A stretch of 64,000 bases of DNA from positions 133,044-197,043 of the forward strand of contig CALVQT010000002.1 of the NCBI GenBank assembly GCA_944358375.1. Direction: 5' to 3'. Positions 34,643-44,186 of this stretch are shown piece after piece (positions within the stretch are counted from its first letter, which is position 1; the number at the start of each line of letters is the position of its first letter). Made by a program: the position numbers and the translations under genes. This DNA is from an uncultured Bacilli bacterium. Lineage in GTDB: Bacteria > Bacillota_I > Bacilli_A > RF39 > UBA660. The notes under the pieces were generated by a model. The model was not told where the DNA came from and did not search any database. It worked only from the letters and a program-made list of their open reading frames with translations.

Positions 34643-36130
34643 ATGGAAAGAGTTTATAGTGAACAAGAATTAGTAAGAAGAAGCAAAGCAGAAAAATTAA
34701 AAGAACTTGGATTAGATCCATTTGGCAGCGCATTTGATAAAAAAGATTATGCTATTGATTTAAAAGAAAAATATAAAAATGTAGATCATGAGGCATTTGA
34801 AAATATGCAAGATACTGCTACAGTAGCAGGAAGAATAATGTTTATTAGAAAGATGGGTAAAGCATCATTCTTTTCAATAAAAGATAAAACAGGTTTGATA
34901 CAAATATACATATCTATTAATGATATTGGCGAGGATGATTATAATTTATTTAAAAGTGCTGATATTGGAGATATTGTAGGTATACATGGTAAGATTATGA
35001 AAACTAAAACAGGAGAATTGACAATTAAATGTTTAAAATATACTCATTTAGTTAAAGCATTAAAACCACTACCCGAGAAATTTCATGGACTTACAGATAT
35101 TGAAGAAAGATATAGAAGACGTTATGTTGATTTGATAATGAATGATGAGGTTAGAAATGTTGCATTTACTAGACCCAAAATTATTCGTGAAATACAAAGA
35201 TTTATGGATAATCGTGGGTTTGTTGAAGTTGAAACACCAGTTTTACAACCGTTATTGACAGGTGCTAGTGCAAGACCATTTATTACACATCATAATGCTC
35301 TTGATATGCCATTTTATTTAAGAATAGCACTGGAATTACCGCTTAAAAGATTATTAGTTGGTGGTCTTGAGGCTGTTTACGAGATAGGCCGTGCTTTTAG
35401 AAATGAAGGAGTTGATACTAAACATAATCCAGAGTTTACTTTAATGGAAGCATATCTTGCATATTCAAATTTAGATGGTATGATGGAAATGACTGAAAGT
35501 ATGTTTAAATCTATAGCTAAGAATGTATTTAATAAATATGTATTTAATTGGTGTGGATATGAAATTAATCTTGAAAATAAATGGGAAAAGATTAGTATGA
35601 TAGATGCTATAAAAAAATATTGTGATATTGATTTTAGTAAGCTTATGTCATTAGATGAAGCAAAAAAACTTGCTGAAGAGCACAATATTGAATTAGAAGA
35701 TCATTTTGAAGTTGGACATATAATAAATGCTTTTTTTGAAAAATATGTAGAAGAGCATTTAATTCAACCAACATTCTTATATAATCATCCAGTAGAGATT
35801 AGTCCACTTACTAAAAAAGACCCAAACGATCCAAGATTTGTACAAAGATTCGAATTATTTATTGGTGGAAAAGAATTTGCTAATGCATATACCGAATTAA
35901 ATGATCCAATTGATCAACTTGAAAGATTCGAAATGCAATTAAAAGAAAAAAATTTAGGTAATTATGAGGCAAATGATATAGATATGGATTTTATTGAAGC
36001 TTTAGAATATGGTATGCCACCCGCTGGAGGGGTTGGATATGGTATTGATAGAATGTGTATGTTATTTACTGAACAAGATTCAATAAGAGATGTATTATTA
36101 TTTCCTCATATGAAAGATAAAAAACAATAA
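34643..36130 (+). CDS. lysS: Lysyl-tRNA synthetase, class II
   Basis: Charges tRNA-Lys. The 495-residue product has an OB-fold anticodon domain (about 55-150; VAGRIMFIRKMGKASFFSIKD). Class II motif 1 is REIQRFMDNRGFVEVETPVLQ, motif 2 is AFRNEGVDTKHNPEFTLMEAY and motif 3 is PAGGVGYGIDRMCMLF. Length and motifs are standard for bacterial LysRS. Its ribosome site (gaaaggaa) lies in the end of the previous gene. Being in an operon led by an Asp-type T-box, its expression may follow aspartate-tRNA charging unless an internal promoter exists; none was recognised. Confidence 0.98.
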   Translation: MERVYSEQELVRRSKAEKLKELGLDPFGSAFDKKDYAIDLKEKYKNVDHEAFENMQDTATVAGRIMFIRKMGKASFFSIKDKTGLIQIYISINDIGEDDYNLFKSADIGDIVGIHGKIMKTKTGELTIKCLKYTHLVKALKPLPEKFHGLTDIEERYRRRYVDLIMNDEVRNVAFTRPKIIREIQRFMDNRGFVEVETPVLQPLLTGASARPFITHHNALDMPFYLRIALELPLKRLLVGGLEAVYEIGRAFRNEGVDTKHNPEFTLMEAYLAYSNLDGMMEMTESMFKSIAKNVFNKYVFNWCGYEINLENKWEKISMIDAIKKYCDIDFSKLMSLDEAKKLAEEHNIELEDHFEVGHIINAFFEKYVEEHLIQPTFLYNHPVEISPLTKKDPNDPRFVQRFELFIGGKEFANAYTELNDPIDQLERFEMQLKEKNLGNYEANDIDMDFIEALEYGMPPAGGVGYGIDRMCMLFTEQDSIRDVLLFPHMKDKKQ

Positions 36131-36142
36131 TTAGGAGAAATC

Positions 36143-36448
36143 ATGAAAAAATATATAAAAGAATATATAAACGAAATAGAATCAAAGGATAAATTAAACC
36201 AAAATGAATTAAATGAATTATTAATTAAAATTAAATTTTTTTCTCATGAAAGATTGATTCATTTAATAATAATGTTATTTGTAGCATTATTTACTGTATT
36301 ATTTCTAATATTATCTTATTTTAATAGTCTAATGTTTATAATTGCTATTATATTGATTATATTGTTAGTCTTTTATATTTTTCACTATTTCTTTTTAGAA
36401 AATAATGTTCAATATTTATATAAAATATATGATAGATTTAAAAAATAA
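36143..36448 (+). CDS. Small two-helix membrane protein after lysS
   Basis: A 101-residue protein: a charged N-terminal helix (KKYIKEYINEIESKDKLNQN...), two adjacent hydrophobic helices (about 37-58 and 62-84), then a short charged tail (YLYKIYDRFKK). The plan resembles the cluster at 28.7-29.5 kb, though the N-terminal part is longer. Ribosome site taggagaa. Last gene of the aspS operon, with a 13-bp-stem terminator behind it. Function unknown. Confidence 0.65.
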   Translation: MKKYIKEYINEIESKDKLNQNELNELLIKIKFFSHERLIHLIIMLFVALFTVLFLILSYFNSLMFIIAIILIILLVFYIFHYFFLENNVQYLYKIYDRFKK

Positions 36449-36465
36449 TATGATTTTATATATGT

Positions 36466-36500
36466 GAAATTATATCAAATTAGTTGATATAATTTCTTTT
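36466..36500 (+). terminator. Terminator of the aspS-lysS operon, overlapping the polC promoter
   Basis: 13-bp stem gaaattatatcaa (36466-36478) / ttgatataatttc (36484-36496), then four T. The 3' arm also carries the -35 box of the next gene. Confidence 0.85.
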
Positions 36501-36512
36501 AATTTGTATAAT
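36484..36512 (+). promoter_or_regulatory. Sigma-A promoter of polC
   Basis: TTGATA (36484-36489), 17-bp spacer, TATAAT (36507-36512). Transcription should start near 36519, right at the ribosome site, giving a leader of only about 15 bases. Confidence 0.8.
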
Positions 36513-36533
36513 TATTTTAAGGTGAGTAGTAAA

Positions 36534-39500
36534 GTGAAAGATAATAAACTTGTTAGATTTTTAAATGCAATAAATTTTAATATAGATGATAATAAATATT
36601 TTGAAAATGCCTGTATTAAAGAAGTCCTTTTGGTAAAAAAGTTAAATAAAATGACTATTTGCTTTGATATAGATAAAACTTTACCATTAAATGTTTTCGT
36701 TGAGTTGTGTAAAAAAGGAATAACATTAAATGGAGCAGAATCAGTTAGATACAAATTTAATATATTAGATAAATGTGATTATTTTAATGATTATTTTAAT
36801 TACTATTTTGATATATTAATAAATAAATGTCCTATGTTGAAATGCATAGATAAAGATAAGATTACAATAGAAAATAATAAAATAACATTTGAAGTATTAA
36901 ATAGTGTTGAGGTTAATAAAATAAATTCTTTAAGTGATAAAATTAAAAATTTTTTAATGGATATGGGATTTAAAGATATAGAAGTTAGTGCTTATATAAA
37001 TGAAGAAGATAGAAAAAAGTTTATGCAAAGCATTAAAATAGAAGATGAAATTAAAGCCGACAAAAACGAAACTAAGTTAATAAGGGGAAAAAATATTATT
37101 GGTGAAGTAAGCCAAATAAAAAATTTAATTACTAATGAAAATAATATAATAATTGCTTGTGAAGTATTTGGTATAGATTCTAGAAAAACACAAAGTGGTT
37201 GGTTTATCATTACTATTAAGTTAACTGATTATACTGATAGTATAATGGCTAATATATTTACTAAAGATGAAGCGGAATTTAATAATTTATTAAAGAATAT
37301 AAAAATAGGTAGATGGTATAAATTTAGAGGAAATGTTAAATTTAATACAAGAAGTAATGATTATGAATATGGTATTAATGATATAGAAAACTACGATAAA
37401 AAGAAAGAAAATACTATTATAGATGATGCTGAGGTTAAAAGAGTTGAACTTCATACACACACTATGATGAGTCAAATGGATGGGGTAGTTAAATTAGATT
37501 TATCGGCACATACATGTGAATTAATATCAAGAACAATTGATATGGGATACAAAGCGGTGGCAATAACTGACCATAATGCATGTCAAGCGTTTCCGATTTG
37601 TTATAATTTAATAAAAAACTACAATGCTAAGCAAACAGATTCAAGTAAAAGATTTAAAGGCATATTTGGATGCGAATTAACTTTAGTAGATGATACGGTT
37701 AACATAGTATATAATTCAAAGGATATTCCATTACAACATACCTTATATGTTGTATTTGATACAGAAACTACTGGATTTAATGCAGCCAGTGGAGATACAA
37801 TGATTGAAATTGGAGCAGTTAAGATAAAAGATGGTGTCATTGTAGATACTTTTGATGAATTTATTAATCCTATGAGACATCTTAGTTCTAAAATTACTGA
37901 ATTAACTGGTATAAATGATGATATGCTAAAAGATGCTGATGAGGAAAAAGAAGTAGTTAAAAGATTTATGAATTGGGTAGGAAACGCTCCTTTAGTTGCT
38001 CATAATGCTAAATTTGATATATCATTTTTGGATATGGCTATTAGAAGAAATAATTTAGGTATATTTAATAGTTGTGTTATAGATACATTAGAGTTGTCGA
38101 GAAGTTTAGATCAAGGATTTGCAAGACATAGTCTGTCTGCATTAGTTAAAAGATATGATGTTGAGTTTGATGAAGACTCACACCATAGAGCAGATTATGA
38201 TGCCATGGGAACAGCATTAGTATTTGATAAGATGCTTAAAAAATTATTGGATAGAAATTTCGAAAGAATAACTGATTTAAGCAAATTGGTATCTAAAGAA
38301 GAAATACATAAATTTGGTAGAACATTTCATTTTAATGCAATTGCTTTAAATAGAAATGGACTTAAAAATTTATTTAAAATAGTTTCTCTTGCAAATACAA
38401 CTTATTTATATAAAACTCCAAGAATTTTAAGAAGTAAATTAAATGAATTGAGAGATGGTCTTTTAATAGGTAGTGGTTGTTATGAATCAGAGGTATTTAT
38501 TGAAGCAAGAAGCAAAGATAATGAAGAACTAACAAATATTATTAATTTTTATGATTATGTAGAAGTTCAGCCGCCTGAGGTATATGATCATTTGATTCAA
38601 ACTGGTGATTTTGCTAATGGATTAGAACTTAAAAGTCATATTGAAAAAATTATTTCTGCTACTAAAGAAGCTGGTAAAATAATTGTTGCTACTGGAGATG
38701 TACATCATTTTACAAGAGAAGATAAAATTTATAGAGAAATTATAGTTAATCAAAAAGTACCAGGTGGTGGAAGACATCCACTTGCTAAAACATCTATTAA
38801 ATCTATACCATCACAACATTTTAGAACGACTAAAGAAATGTTGAATGATTTTAGTTTTTTAGATAAAAATTTAGCGTACGAAATCGTTGTTACAAATACA
38901 AATAAAATAGCTGATATGGTTGAAGAATTTGAAGTAATTATGGATACTAAAGGAGTTCCATTTTCACCAAGGGTAAGAAGTGATGATGGAAAAAGTTATT
39001 TGGATTGTTCAAGAGTAGTTACAGATTTAGTATATCAAAGAGCAGCTTCATGGTATTCAGAAAACTTGCCACATAATATAGAAGAAAGAATATCTAAAGA
39101 ATTATATGGAGATGCAATATATAAATATTGGGAAGATAAATTAACTAAAGAAAATCCTAATATGGATAAAAATAGTTTAATTGATGAAATATTTAAAAAT
39201 CTTCATAATAGTATTTTAGAAGGATTCGATAAAGTAAAAGAATTATTAAGAGAATATGTATCTAGTAATTGGGATAATGATGTAGATAAAGAAATGAATG
39301 ATGATAACATCAATAAAAAAATAAAAAAAACTCTAGGTGGAATTATTGGTGGTGGATTTGATCCAATATATTTAATTGCACAAAGACTAGTTAAACATTC
39401 TAATGATGATGGTTACATAGTTGGTAGTAGAGGTAGTGTTGGTAGTAGTTTTGTTGCTACTATGATGGGAATTACAGAAGTAAATCCATTGCCAGCTCAT

Positions 39501-41153
39501 TATAGATGTTTAAAATGCAAGCATAGTGAATTTAATGATGAAGAGGGTATTGCTCTTGGCATTAATTATTCTAGTGGTTTTGATTTACCTGATAAAAAAT
39601 GTCCTGTTTGTGGAGAATTAATGAAAAAAGATGGACAAGATATGCCATTTGCAACTTTTCTAGGGTTTAATGCTGATAAAGTACCAGATATAGATCTTAA
39701 TTTTTCAGATTTAAATCAAGCAAGTGCTCATGAGTATACAAAAGTATTATTTGGAGTAGATAATGTTTATAGAGCAGGTACTATTGGTACAGTTGCTGAA
39801 AAAACAGCATTTGGATTTGTTAAAGGCTATTTTGAAGATAGAGGAATATTTGATAAAAGGAGTTGTGAAATTGAAAGACTTGCAATTGGATGCACTGGTG
39901 TAAAGAGAACTACTGGTCAACATCCTGGTGGAATTGTAGTTGTTCCTGATTATAAAGAAGTATTTGACTTTACTCCATTTCAATATCCAGCAGATGATCC
40001 AAATTCTGCATGGAGAACAACACATTTTGATTATCACTCTTTAGAAGAAAATTTATTAAAATTAGATATTTTAGGGCATTCTGATCCAACCCAATTAAGA
40101 TTAATACAAGATTTAAGTAAAACAAATGTATTAGATGTTCCATTAGATGATAAACAAACTATGAGTATATTCTCATCATTAGAAGCATTAAATGTAACTG
40201 AAGAACAAATAATGTGTCCTACTGGTACTCTTGGAATTCCCGAATTTGGTACACCATTTACCATAAGCATGGTTAATGAAACAAAACCAACAACATTCGC
40301 AGAACTAGTTAAAATATCTGGTTTATCTCATGGTACAGATGTATGGTTAGGCAATGCAAGAGATTTATGTACTCCTGATATTGATGGCAATATTAAAGTG
40401 CCTTTTAAAGAAGTTATTGGTTGTCGTGATGATATTATGGTATATTTAATGTACAAAGGATTAAAACCGATAAAAGCATTTAAAATAATGGAATTTGTTA
40501 GAAAAGGAAAAGCATCAAAAGATCTAACTACTTGGGCAGAACATAAAAAAACTATGCAAGATGCTGGTATTGAAGATTGGTTTATTGATTCTTGCCAAAA
40601 AATCAAATACATGTTTCCAAAAGCACATGCAGCAGCTTATGTAACTAGTGCATTTAGAATAGCTTGGTATAAAGTGCATATGCCAATATATTTTTATGCT
40701 TCTTGGTTTTCTACAAAGGCAACAGCATTTGATATTGAATCAATGATTAAAGGGTATGACGCAATTAAAGAAAGACTTATTGAAATTAAAAATAAAGGTT
40801 ATGATGCTACTAATAAAGAAAGTGGTATCTCTGAATGTTTAAATGTTGCACTTGAAATGGCGGCTAGAGGAATTAAAGTAAGTAATTTTGATTTGTACAA
40901 GAGTAAAAGTAATACATTTGATGTTCTAGATGATAATACATTAATTCCACCATTTATTACAATAGATGGCTTGGGTGAGACAGTAGCACAAAATATAGAA
41001 ATAGAAGCTAAAAAAGGAAAATTTATAAGTGTTGAAGATTTCCAAAATAGATGTAAAGTATCGCAAACTTTAGTAGATAAATTAAGAACTTTAGGTTTAT
41101 TTGATAATATGCCAGAAAGTTCACAATTATCATTATTTGATTTTGAGGTGTAG
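36534..41153 (+). CDS. polC: DNA polymerase III alpha subunit, PolC type
   Basis: Main replicative polymerase of low-GC Gram-positives, with built-in proofreading. Start GTG at 36534 follows aaggtgag; an upstream ATG at 36504 would lie before the predicted transcription start. About 1539 residues, longer than the usual 1430-1450. Order: N-terminal domains, an OB-fold (about 185-290), a PHP domain (ELHTHTMMSQMDGV) split by the DEDDh exonuclease (VVFDTETTGFNA, HNAKFDISFLDMA, HHRADYDA), a palm with acidic residues in PDIDLNF, a zinc loop (CLKCKH...KKCPVCG) and a C-terminal helix-hairpin-helix region. Followed two bases later by a metallo-hydrolase gene. Confidence 0.98.
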   Translation: MKDNKLVRFLNAINFNIDDNKYFENACIKEVLLVKKLNKMTICFDIDKTLPLNVFVELCKKGITLNGAESVRYKFNILDKCDYFNDYFNYYFDILINKCPMLKCIDKDKITIENNKITFEVLNSVEVNKINSLSDKIKNFLMDMGFKDIEVSAYINEEDRKKFMQSIKIEDEIKADKNETKLIRGKNIIGEVSQIKNLITNENNIIIACEVFGIDSRKTQSGWFIITIKLTDYTDSIMANIFTKDEAEFNNLLKNIKIGRWYKFRGNVKFNTRSNDYEYGINDIENYDKKKENTIIDDAEVKRVELHTHTMMSQMDGVVKLDLSAHTCELISRTIDMGYKAVAITDHNACQAFPICYNLIKNYNAKQTDSSKRFKGIFGCELTLVDDTVNIVYNSKDIPLQHTLYVVFDTETTGFNAASGDTMIEIGAVKIKDGVIVDTFDEFINPMRHLSSKITELTGINDDMLKDADEEKEVVKRFMNWVGNAPLVAHNAKFDISFLDMAIRRNNLGIFNSCVIDTLELSRSLDQGFARHSLSALVKRYDVEFDEDSHHRADYDAMGTALVFDKMLKKLLDRNFERITDLSKLVSKEEIHKFGRTFHFNAIALNRNGLKNLFKIVSLANTTYLYKTPRILRSKLNELRDGLLIGSGCYESEVFIEARSKDNEELTNIINFYDYVEVQPPEVYDHLIQTGDFANGLELKSHIEKIISATKEAGKIIVATGDVHHFTREDKIYREIIVNQKVPGGGRHPLAKTSIKSIPSQHFRTTKEMLNDFSFLDKNLAYEIVVTNTNKIADMVEEFEVIMDTKGVPFSPRVRSDDGKSYLDCSRVVTDLVYQRAASWYSENLPHNIEERISKELYGDAIYKYWEDKLTKENPNMDKNSLIDEIFKNLHNSILEGFDKVKELLREYVSSNWDNDVDKEMNDDNINKKIKKTLGGIIGGGFDPIYLIAQRLVKHSNDDGYIVGSRGSVGSSFVATMMGITEVNPLPAHYRCLKCKHSEFNDEEGIALGINYSSGFDLPDKKCPVCGELMKKDGQDMPFATFLGFNADKVPDIDLNFSDLNQASAHEYTKVLFGVDNVYRAGTIGTVAEKTAFGFVKGYFEDRGIFDKRSCEIERLAIGCTGVKRTTGQHPGGIVVVPDYKEVFDFTPFQYPADDPNSAWRTTHFDYHSLEENLLKLDILGHSDPTQLRLIQDLSKTNVLDVPLDDKQTMSIFSSLEALNVTEEQIMCPTGTLGIPEFGTPFTISMVNETKPTTFAELVKISGLSHGTDVWLGNARDLCTPDIDGNIKVPFKEVIGCRDDIMVYLMYKGLKPIKAFKIMEFVRKGKASKDLTTWAEHKKTMQDAGIEDWFIDSCQKIKYMFPKAHAAAYVTSAFRIAWYKVHMPIYFYASWFSTKATAFDIESMIKGYDAIKERLIEIKNKGYDATNKESGISECLNVALEMAARGIKVSNFDLYKSKSNTFDVLDDNTLIPPFITIDGLGETVAQNIEIEAKKGKFISVEDFQNRCKVSQTLVDKLRTLGLFDNMPESSQLSLFDFEV

Positions 41154-41154
41154 T

Positions 41155-41904
41155 ATGAGAGTAGTGGTTTTATCTAGCAGTAGTGCTGGAAATTCTACAT
41201 TTATTGAATTTAATAATATAAGATTTTTAATAGATGCGGGATTAGGTTTTAATGATATTAAAAATAAATTATCAGAAATAAATGTAAAACCAGAAACAAT
41301 AAATTTTATTGTCGTAACACATGCTCATAGTGATCATGTAAGAAGCATTCATTCTTTTAATAGAATATATGGTACTAAAATATATATATCGAAGGGGACA
41401 TTTGAAGAATATTCTAAAAAAAGTATGCTTAAAAATTATGAATTTATTGATAATATTGTAAATATAGATGGTATAGAAGTAACTAAAATACCAATATCAC
41501 ATGATAAAAGAGGCTATGGTTATGTATTTGAAAAAAATAATGAATCAGTTTGTTATATGGCAGATACTGGAATGATAAATTATAAATATCATGAATTATT
41601 TAAGAATAAGAATGTATATTTATTTGAAAGTAATCATGATGTAGAAATGGAAATGAATGGTACAAAAGATGAAATGACTAAAATTAGAAATATTGGAGAT
41701 ATGGGTCATTTATCTAATGAAGATTGTGCTAAATATTTAAATTTATTTATTGGAAATAATACAAAAGCAATAATATTAATTCATATTAGTGAACATGATA
41801 ATACCATTGAACTTGCATATAATGTAAATAGAAATAATATTAGAAAAGATATACCAATATATTTGTCTTATAAAAATAAAATAAGTGAAGAAATAATTAT
41901 ATAG
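41155..41904 (+). CDS. Metallo-beta-lactamase-fold hydrolase, WalJ/YycJ family
   Basis: A 249-residue metal hydrolase. The start at 41155 is set by gaggtg at the end of polC; a longer frame starting inside polC is rejected. Metal-binding motif HAHSDH (in IVVTHAHSDHVRSIHS), further ligands MADTGM, SNHDVEM and a late His (LIHISEHD). The opening VVLSSSSAGNSTFIE is typical of YycJ/WalJ proteins, linked in Bacillota to coordination of division with replication and to exonuclease-like activity. Cotranscription with polC fits a DNA-related role (inference). Its terminator overlaps its own stop. Confidence 0.85.
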   Translation: MRVVVLSSSSAGNSTFIEFNNIRFLIDAGLGFNDIKNKLSEINVKPETINFIVVTHAHSDHVRSIHSFNRIYGTKIYISKGTFEEYSKKSMLKNYEFIDNIVNIDGIEVTKIPISHDKRGYGYVFEKNNESVCYMADTGMINYKYHELFKNKNVYLFESNHDVEMEMNGTKDEMTKIRNIGDMGHLSNEDCAKYLNLFIGNNTKAIILIHISEHDNTIELAYNVNRNNIRKDIPIYLSYKNKISEEIII

Positions 41905-41917
41905 TTATTTCTTTTTT
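41888..41917 (+). terminator. Terminator of the polC-walJ unit
   Basis: aagaaataa (41888-41896) / ttatttctt (41905-41913) followed by T residues; it begins inside the coding end. Confidence 0.8.
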
Positions 41918-41923
41918 ATTTTG

Positions 41924-41953
41924 TTTACTAATTAATGCTATCCGTGGTACAAT
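41924..41953 (+). promoter_or_regulatory. Sigma-A-type promoter of the alr operon
   Basis: TTTACT (41924-41929), 18-bp spacer, TACAAT (41948-41953); the start codon is 19 bp downstream. Confidence 0.65.
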
Positions 41954-41971
41954 AATTATGGTGGATTTAAC

Positions 41972-43177
41972 ATGTATAGAAAAACGTATATTGAAGTTGA
42001 TTTAGATAATTTATCTAATAATGTTAAAAATATAATTAATAAATTTAATAATTATAAGTATTATATTGCTATGGTAAAGGCAAATGCATATAATCATGGT
42101 ATGTATATTATTAATGATCTTATTAATAGTGGAATTAATTATTTAGCAGTTTCATCCTTAGATGAAGCTATATTAATTAGAAAATATAATAAGAATATTC
42201 CTATTTTATGTAGTGAAATAATTGATTTAGAATATCTAGATACTATTATTGATAATAATGTGACTATTAGTGTGTGTGATATAAATTACACTAAAAAATT
42301 AGTCGATAAAGTTAAAAGTGATAAAATAAAAGTTCATATTAAAATAGATAGTGGTATGAATAGATTAGGAGTTAGTAAAAAACATGAATTTAATGAAATA
42401 TATAAATTACTATTAGAAAATAATAACTTATATTTAGAAGGATTATATACTCATTTTGCTACTCCTGGTGTTAGTGATAATTTTTATGACATTCAAGTAG
42501 AACGCTTTAAAGATATAGTTTCTGATATTGATTTAAATACTATAGATATTATACATATGAGTAGTAGTTTTATATTATTTGCCCATCCTAAATTATCCTT
42601 TGCTAATGGATGTAGAATAGGTACTGCTATATATGGATATGATATTTCTTTAAAATCATTAAATAATAGTCCATTAAATATATTAAAAAAAATTAGAACT
42701 AACTATTTAATAAAAAAATATAATATAAGTAAAACTATTAAAGACATTGATGTTGACTTGAAAAAATGCTTTAAAATAAAAACTAATATTATGCAAATTA
42801 AAAACATTAAAAAAGGTGATAAAGTAGGATATGGATTATTATATGAAGCCAAATATGATCAAAGAATAGCCATTCTTCCAATTGGATATGATGATGGTAT
42901 TGGAATTAATCATAAAGATAGATATGTTTTAATCAATAATAAAAGATATAACGTAATTGGTGAAATATCTATGTGTATGATGTGTATAGAAATAGATAAT
43001 AGTGTTAAAATTAATGATATAGTAACAATAGTGGGAGATGATATAACTCTTGGATATATAGCAAGATTAAATAATACATCTTTTCATAATACACTTATAA
43101 ATATAGGCAAACTATTACCAAGAGTATATATAAAAAATAATAAGATTATTTATAAGGAGGATTATTATGGCTCTTAG
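41972..43177 (+). CDS. alr: Alanine racemase
   Basis: PLP enzyme that makes D-alanine for peptidoglycan. The 401-residue product has an alanine-racemase barrel with the PLP lysine in VKANAYNHG (Lys36; the family norm is VKADAYGHG). It also has DSGMNRLGV, HMSSSF, NGCRIGTAIYGYD and the catalytic-tyrosine loop KVGYGLLYEA; the beta-domain ends near LPRVYIK. Ribosome site is weak (gtggattta). It overlaps the ATP-grasp gene by 11 bases, so the two are translationally coupled. A different amino acid (for example serine) as substrate cannot be excluded. Confidence 0.93.
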   Translation: MYRKTYIEVDLDNLSNNVKNIINKFNNYKYYIAMVKANAYNHGMYIINDLINSGINYLAVSSLDEAILIRKYNKNIPILCSEIIDLEYLDTIIDNNVTISVCDINYTKKLVDKVKSDKIKVHIKIDSGMNRLGVSKKHEFNEIYKLLLENNNLYLEGLYTHFATPGVSDNFYDIQVERFKDIVSDIDLNTIDIIHMSSSFILFAHPKLSFANGCRIGTAIYGYDISLKSLNNSPLNILKKIRTNYLIKKYNISKTIKDIDVDLKKCFKIKTNIMQIKNIKKGDKVGYGLLYEAKYDQRIAILPIGYDDGIGINHKDRYVLINNKRYNVIGEISMCMMCIEIDNSVKINDIVTIVGDDITLGYIARLNNTSFHNTLINIGKLLPRVYIKNNKIIYKEDYYGS

Positions 43178-44186
43178 AAATGTTATGATAGCAAAAATTA
43201 AAGCTATTAATTATGAAAAATTAGATAAATTAGCAAGTGATATTGCAATACGTAATAATAAAAGTAAATTATATGTTAAACTTGATATGATTAAAAATTT
43301 TTTACAGTATGGTATTGGATATACTGATTATTTAAAGGGTGATTATATTAATTTAACTAAAGAGCAAAAGAAAACTTTTGTAACAACTAAATCATATTAT
43401 AAATTATTAAAATATTTAAATAAATCTACATATTTATCAACTATGTCAGATAAATTAGTATTTAATAAAATATTTAAAGATTTTTTAGGAAGAGAGTTTA
43501 TTGACTTAAGAAGTACAACTTTAGAAGAATTTACTAAATTTATTAAGAATAAAAAAGTTATATTTGCAAAACCACCTACTGATTTTGGGGGGCATGGAAT
43601 TGAGAAAATAGTACTTAAAGATGTTAAAAATATTGAAAATTTATATAAAGAATTAAAGAAGAAAAAATTAAATTTAATTGAAGAAGAAATTGTACAGCAT
43701 GAAGAATTAGACAAATTAAATCCATATGCAGTCAACTCCTTTAGAGTAGTTACTTTAGTTAAAAATAATAAAGCATATATTATTGGAAATGCTCTTAGAA
43801 TAAATATTGATGATTCAATTGCAATTGGATGTTCTGATGCATATATGAGGCTTAGTGAAGATGGTAAAATATCAAGTAGAGTAGTTGATGATGTAGCTAA
43901 TATATATGAGGAACACCCTATTAAAAAAATCAAGTTTAATACTGTAGAAGTTCCATATGTAAAAGAAGCTTATGAGATGGCTTTAAAGGCAGCTATGGTT
44001 GTACCTGAAGTAAGATATGTTGGGTGGGATATCGCTATTACTAAAGATGGTCCTGTTATTATGGAGGGAAATGAATATCCTAGTTATGGATTAGTTCAAT
44101 TTTATTTATTTAATGATGAGCATGAAGGACATTTAAAAATTATATCTAAAATATTAGGTGATGAGATGGAAAAGATAGATCTATGA
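43167..44186 (+). CDS. ATP-grasp ligase, 'sugar-transfer associated' type
   Basis: A 339-residue ATP-grasp enzyme. Visible blocks are the lysine/glycine-loop region VIFAKPPTDFGGHGIEKIV, LIEEEIVQHEELDKLNPYAVNSFRVVTL, and YVGWDIAITKDGPVIMEGN (metal/ATP acid residues). This pattern matches the alpha-L-glutamate-ligase-related family (ATPgrasp_ST), which is often found with glycan genes and is thought to join an amino acid or carboxylate to an amine. Substrate unknown. Strong aaggagg ribosome site inside the end of alr; the stop overlaps the flippase start (ATGA). It may attach D-Ala made by alr to an envelope precursor (inference). Confidence 0.85.
   Translation: MALRNVMIAKIKAINYEKLDKLASDIAIRNNKSKLYVKLDMIKNFLQYGIGYTDYLKGDYINLTKEQKKTFVTTKSYYKLLKYLNKSTYLSTMSDKLVFNKIFKDFLGREFIDLRSTTLEEFTKFIKNKKVIFAKPPTDFGGHGIEKIVLKDVKNIENLYKELKKKKLNLIEEEIVQHEELDKLNPYAVNSFRVVTLVKNNKAYIIGNALRINIDDSIAIGCSDAYMRLSEDGKISSRVVDDVANIYEEHPIKKIKFNTVEVPYVKEAYEMALKAAMVVPEVRYVGWDIAITKDGPVIMEGNEYPSYGLVQFYLFNDEHEGHLKIISKILGDEMEKIDL

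Noticed and set aside
36504..36533. Earlier polC start
   Set aside because: It precedes the predicted transcription start and the ribosome site; GTG 36534 fits both.
43397..43933. 178-codon reverse frame inside the ATP-grasp gene
   Set aside because: Antisense shadow of a well-supported gene; low-complexity Leu/Ser/Ile-rich product and no ribosome site.
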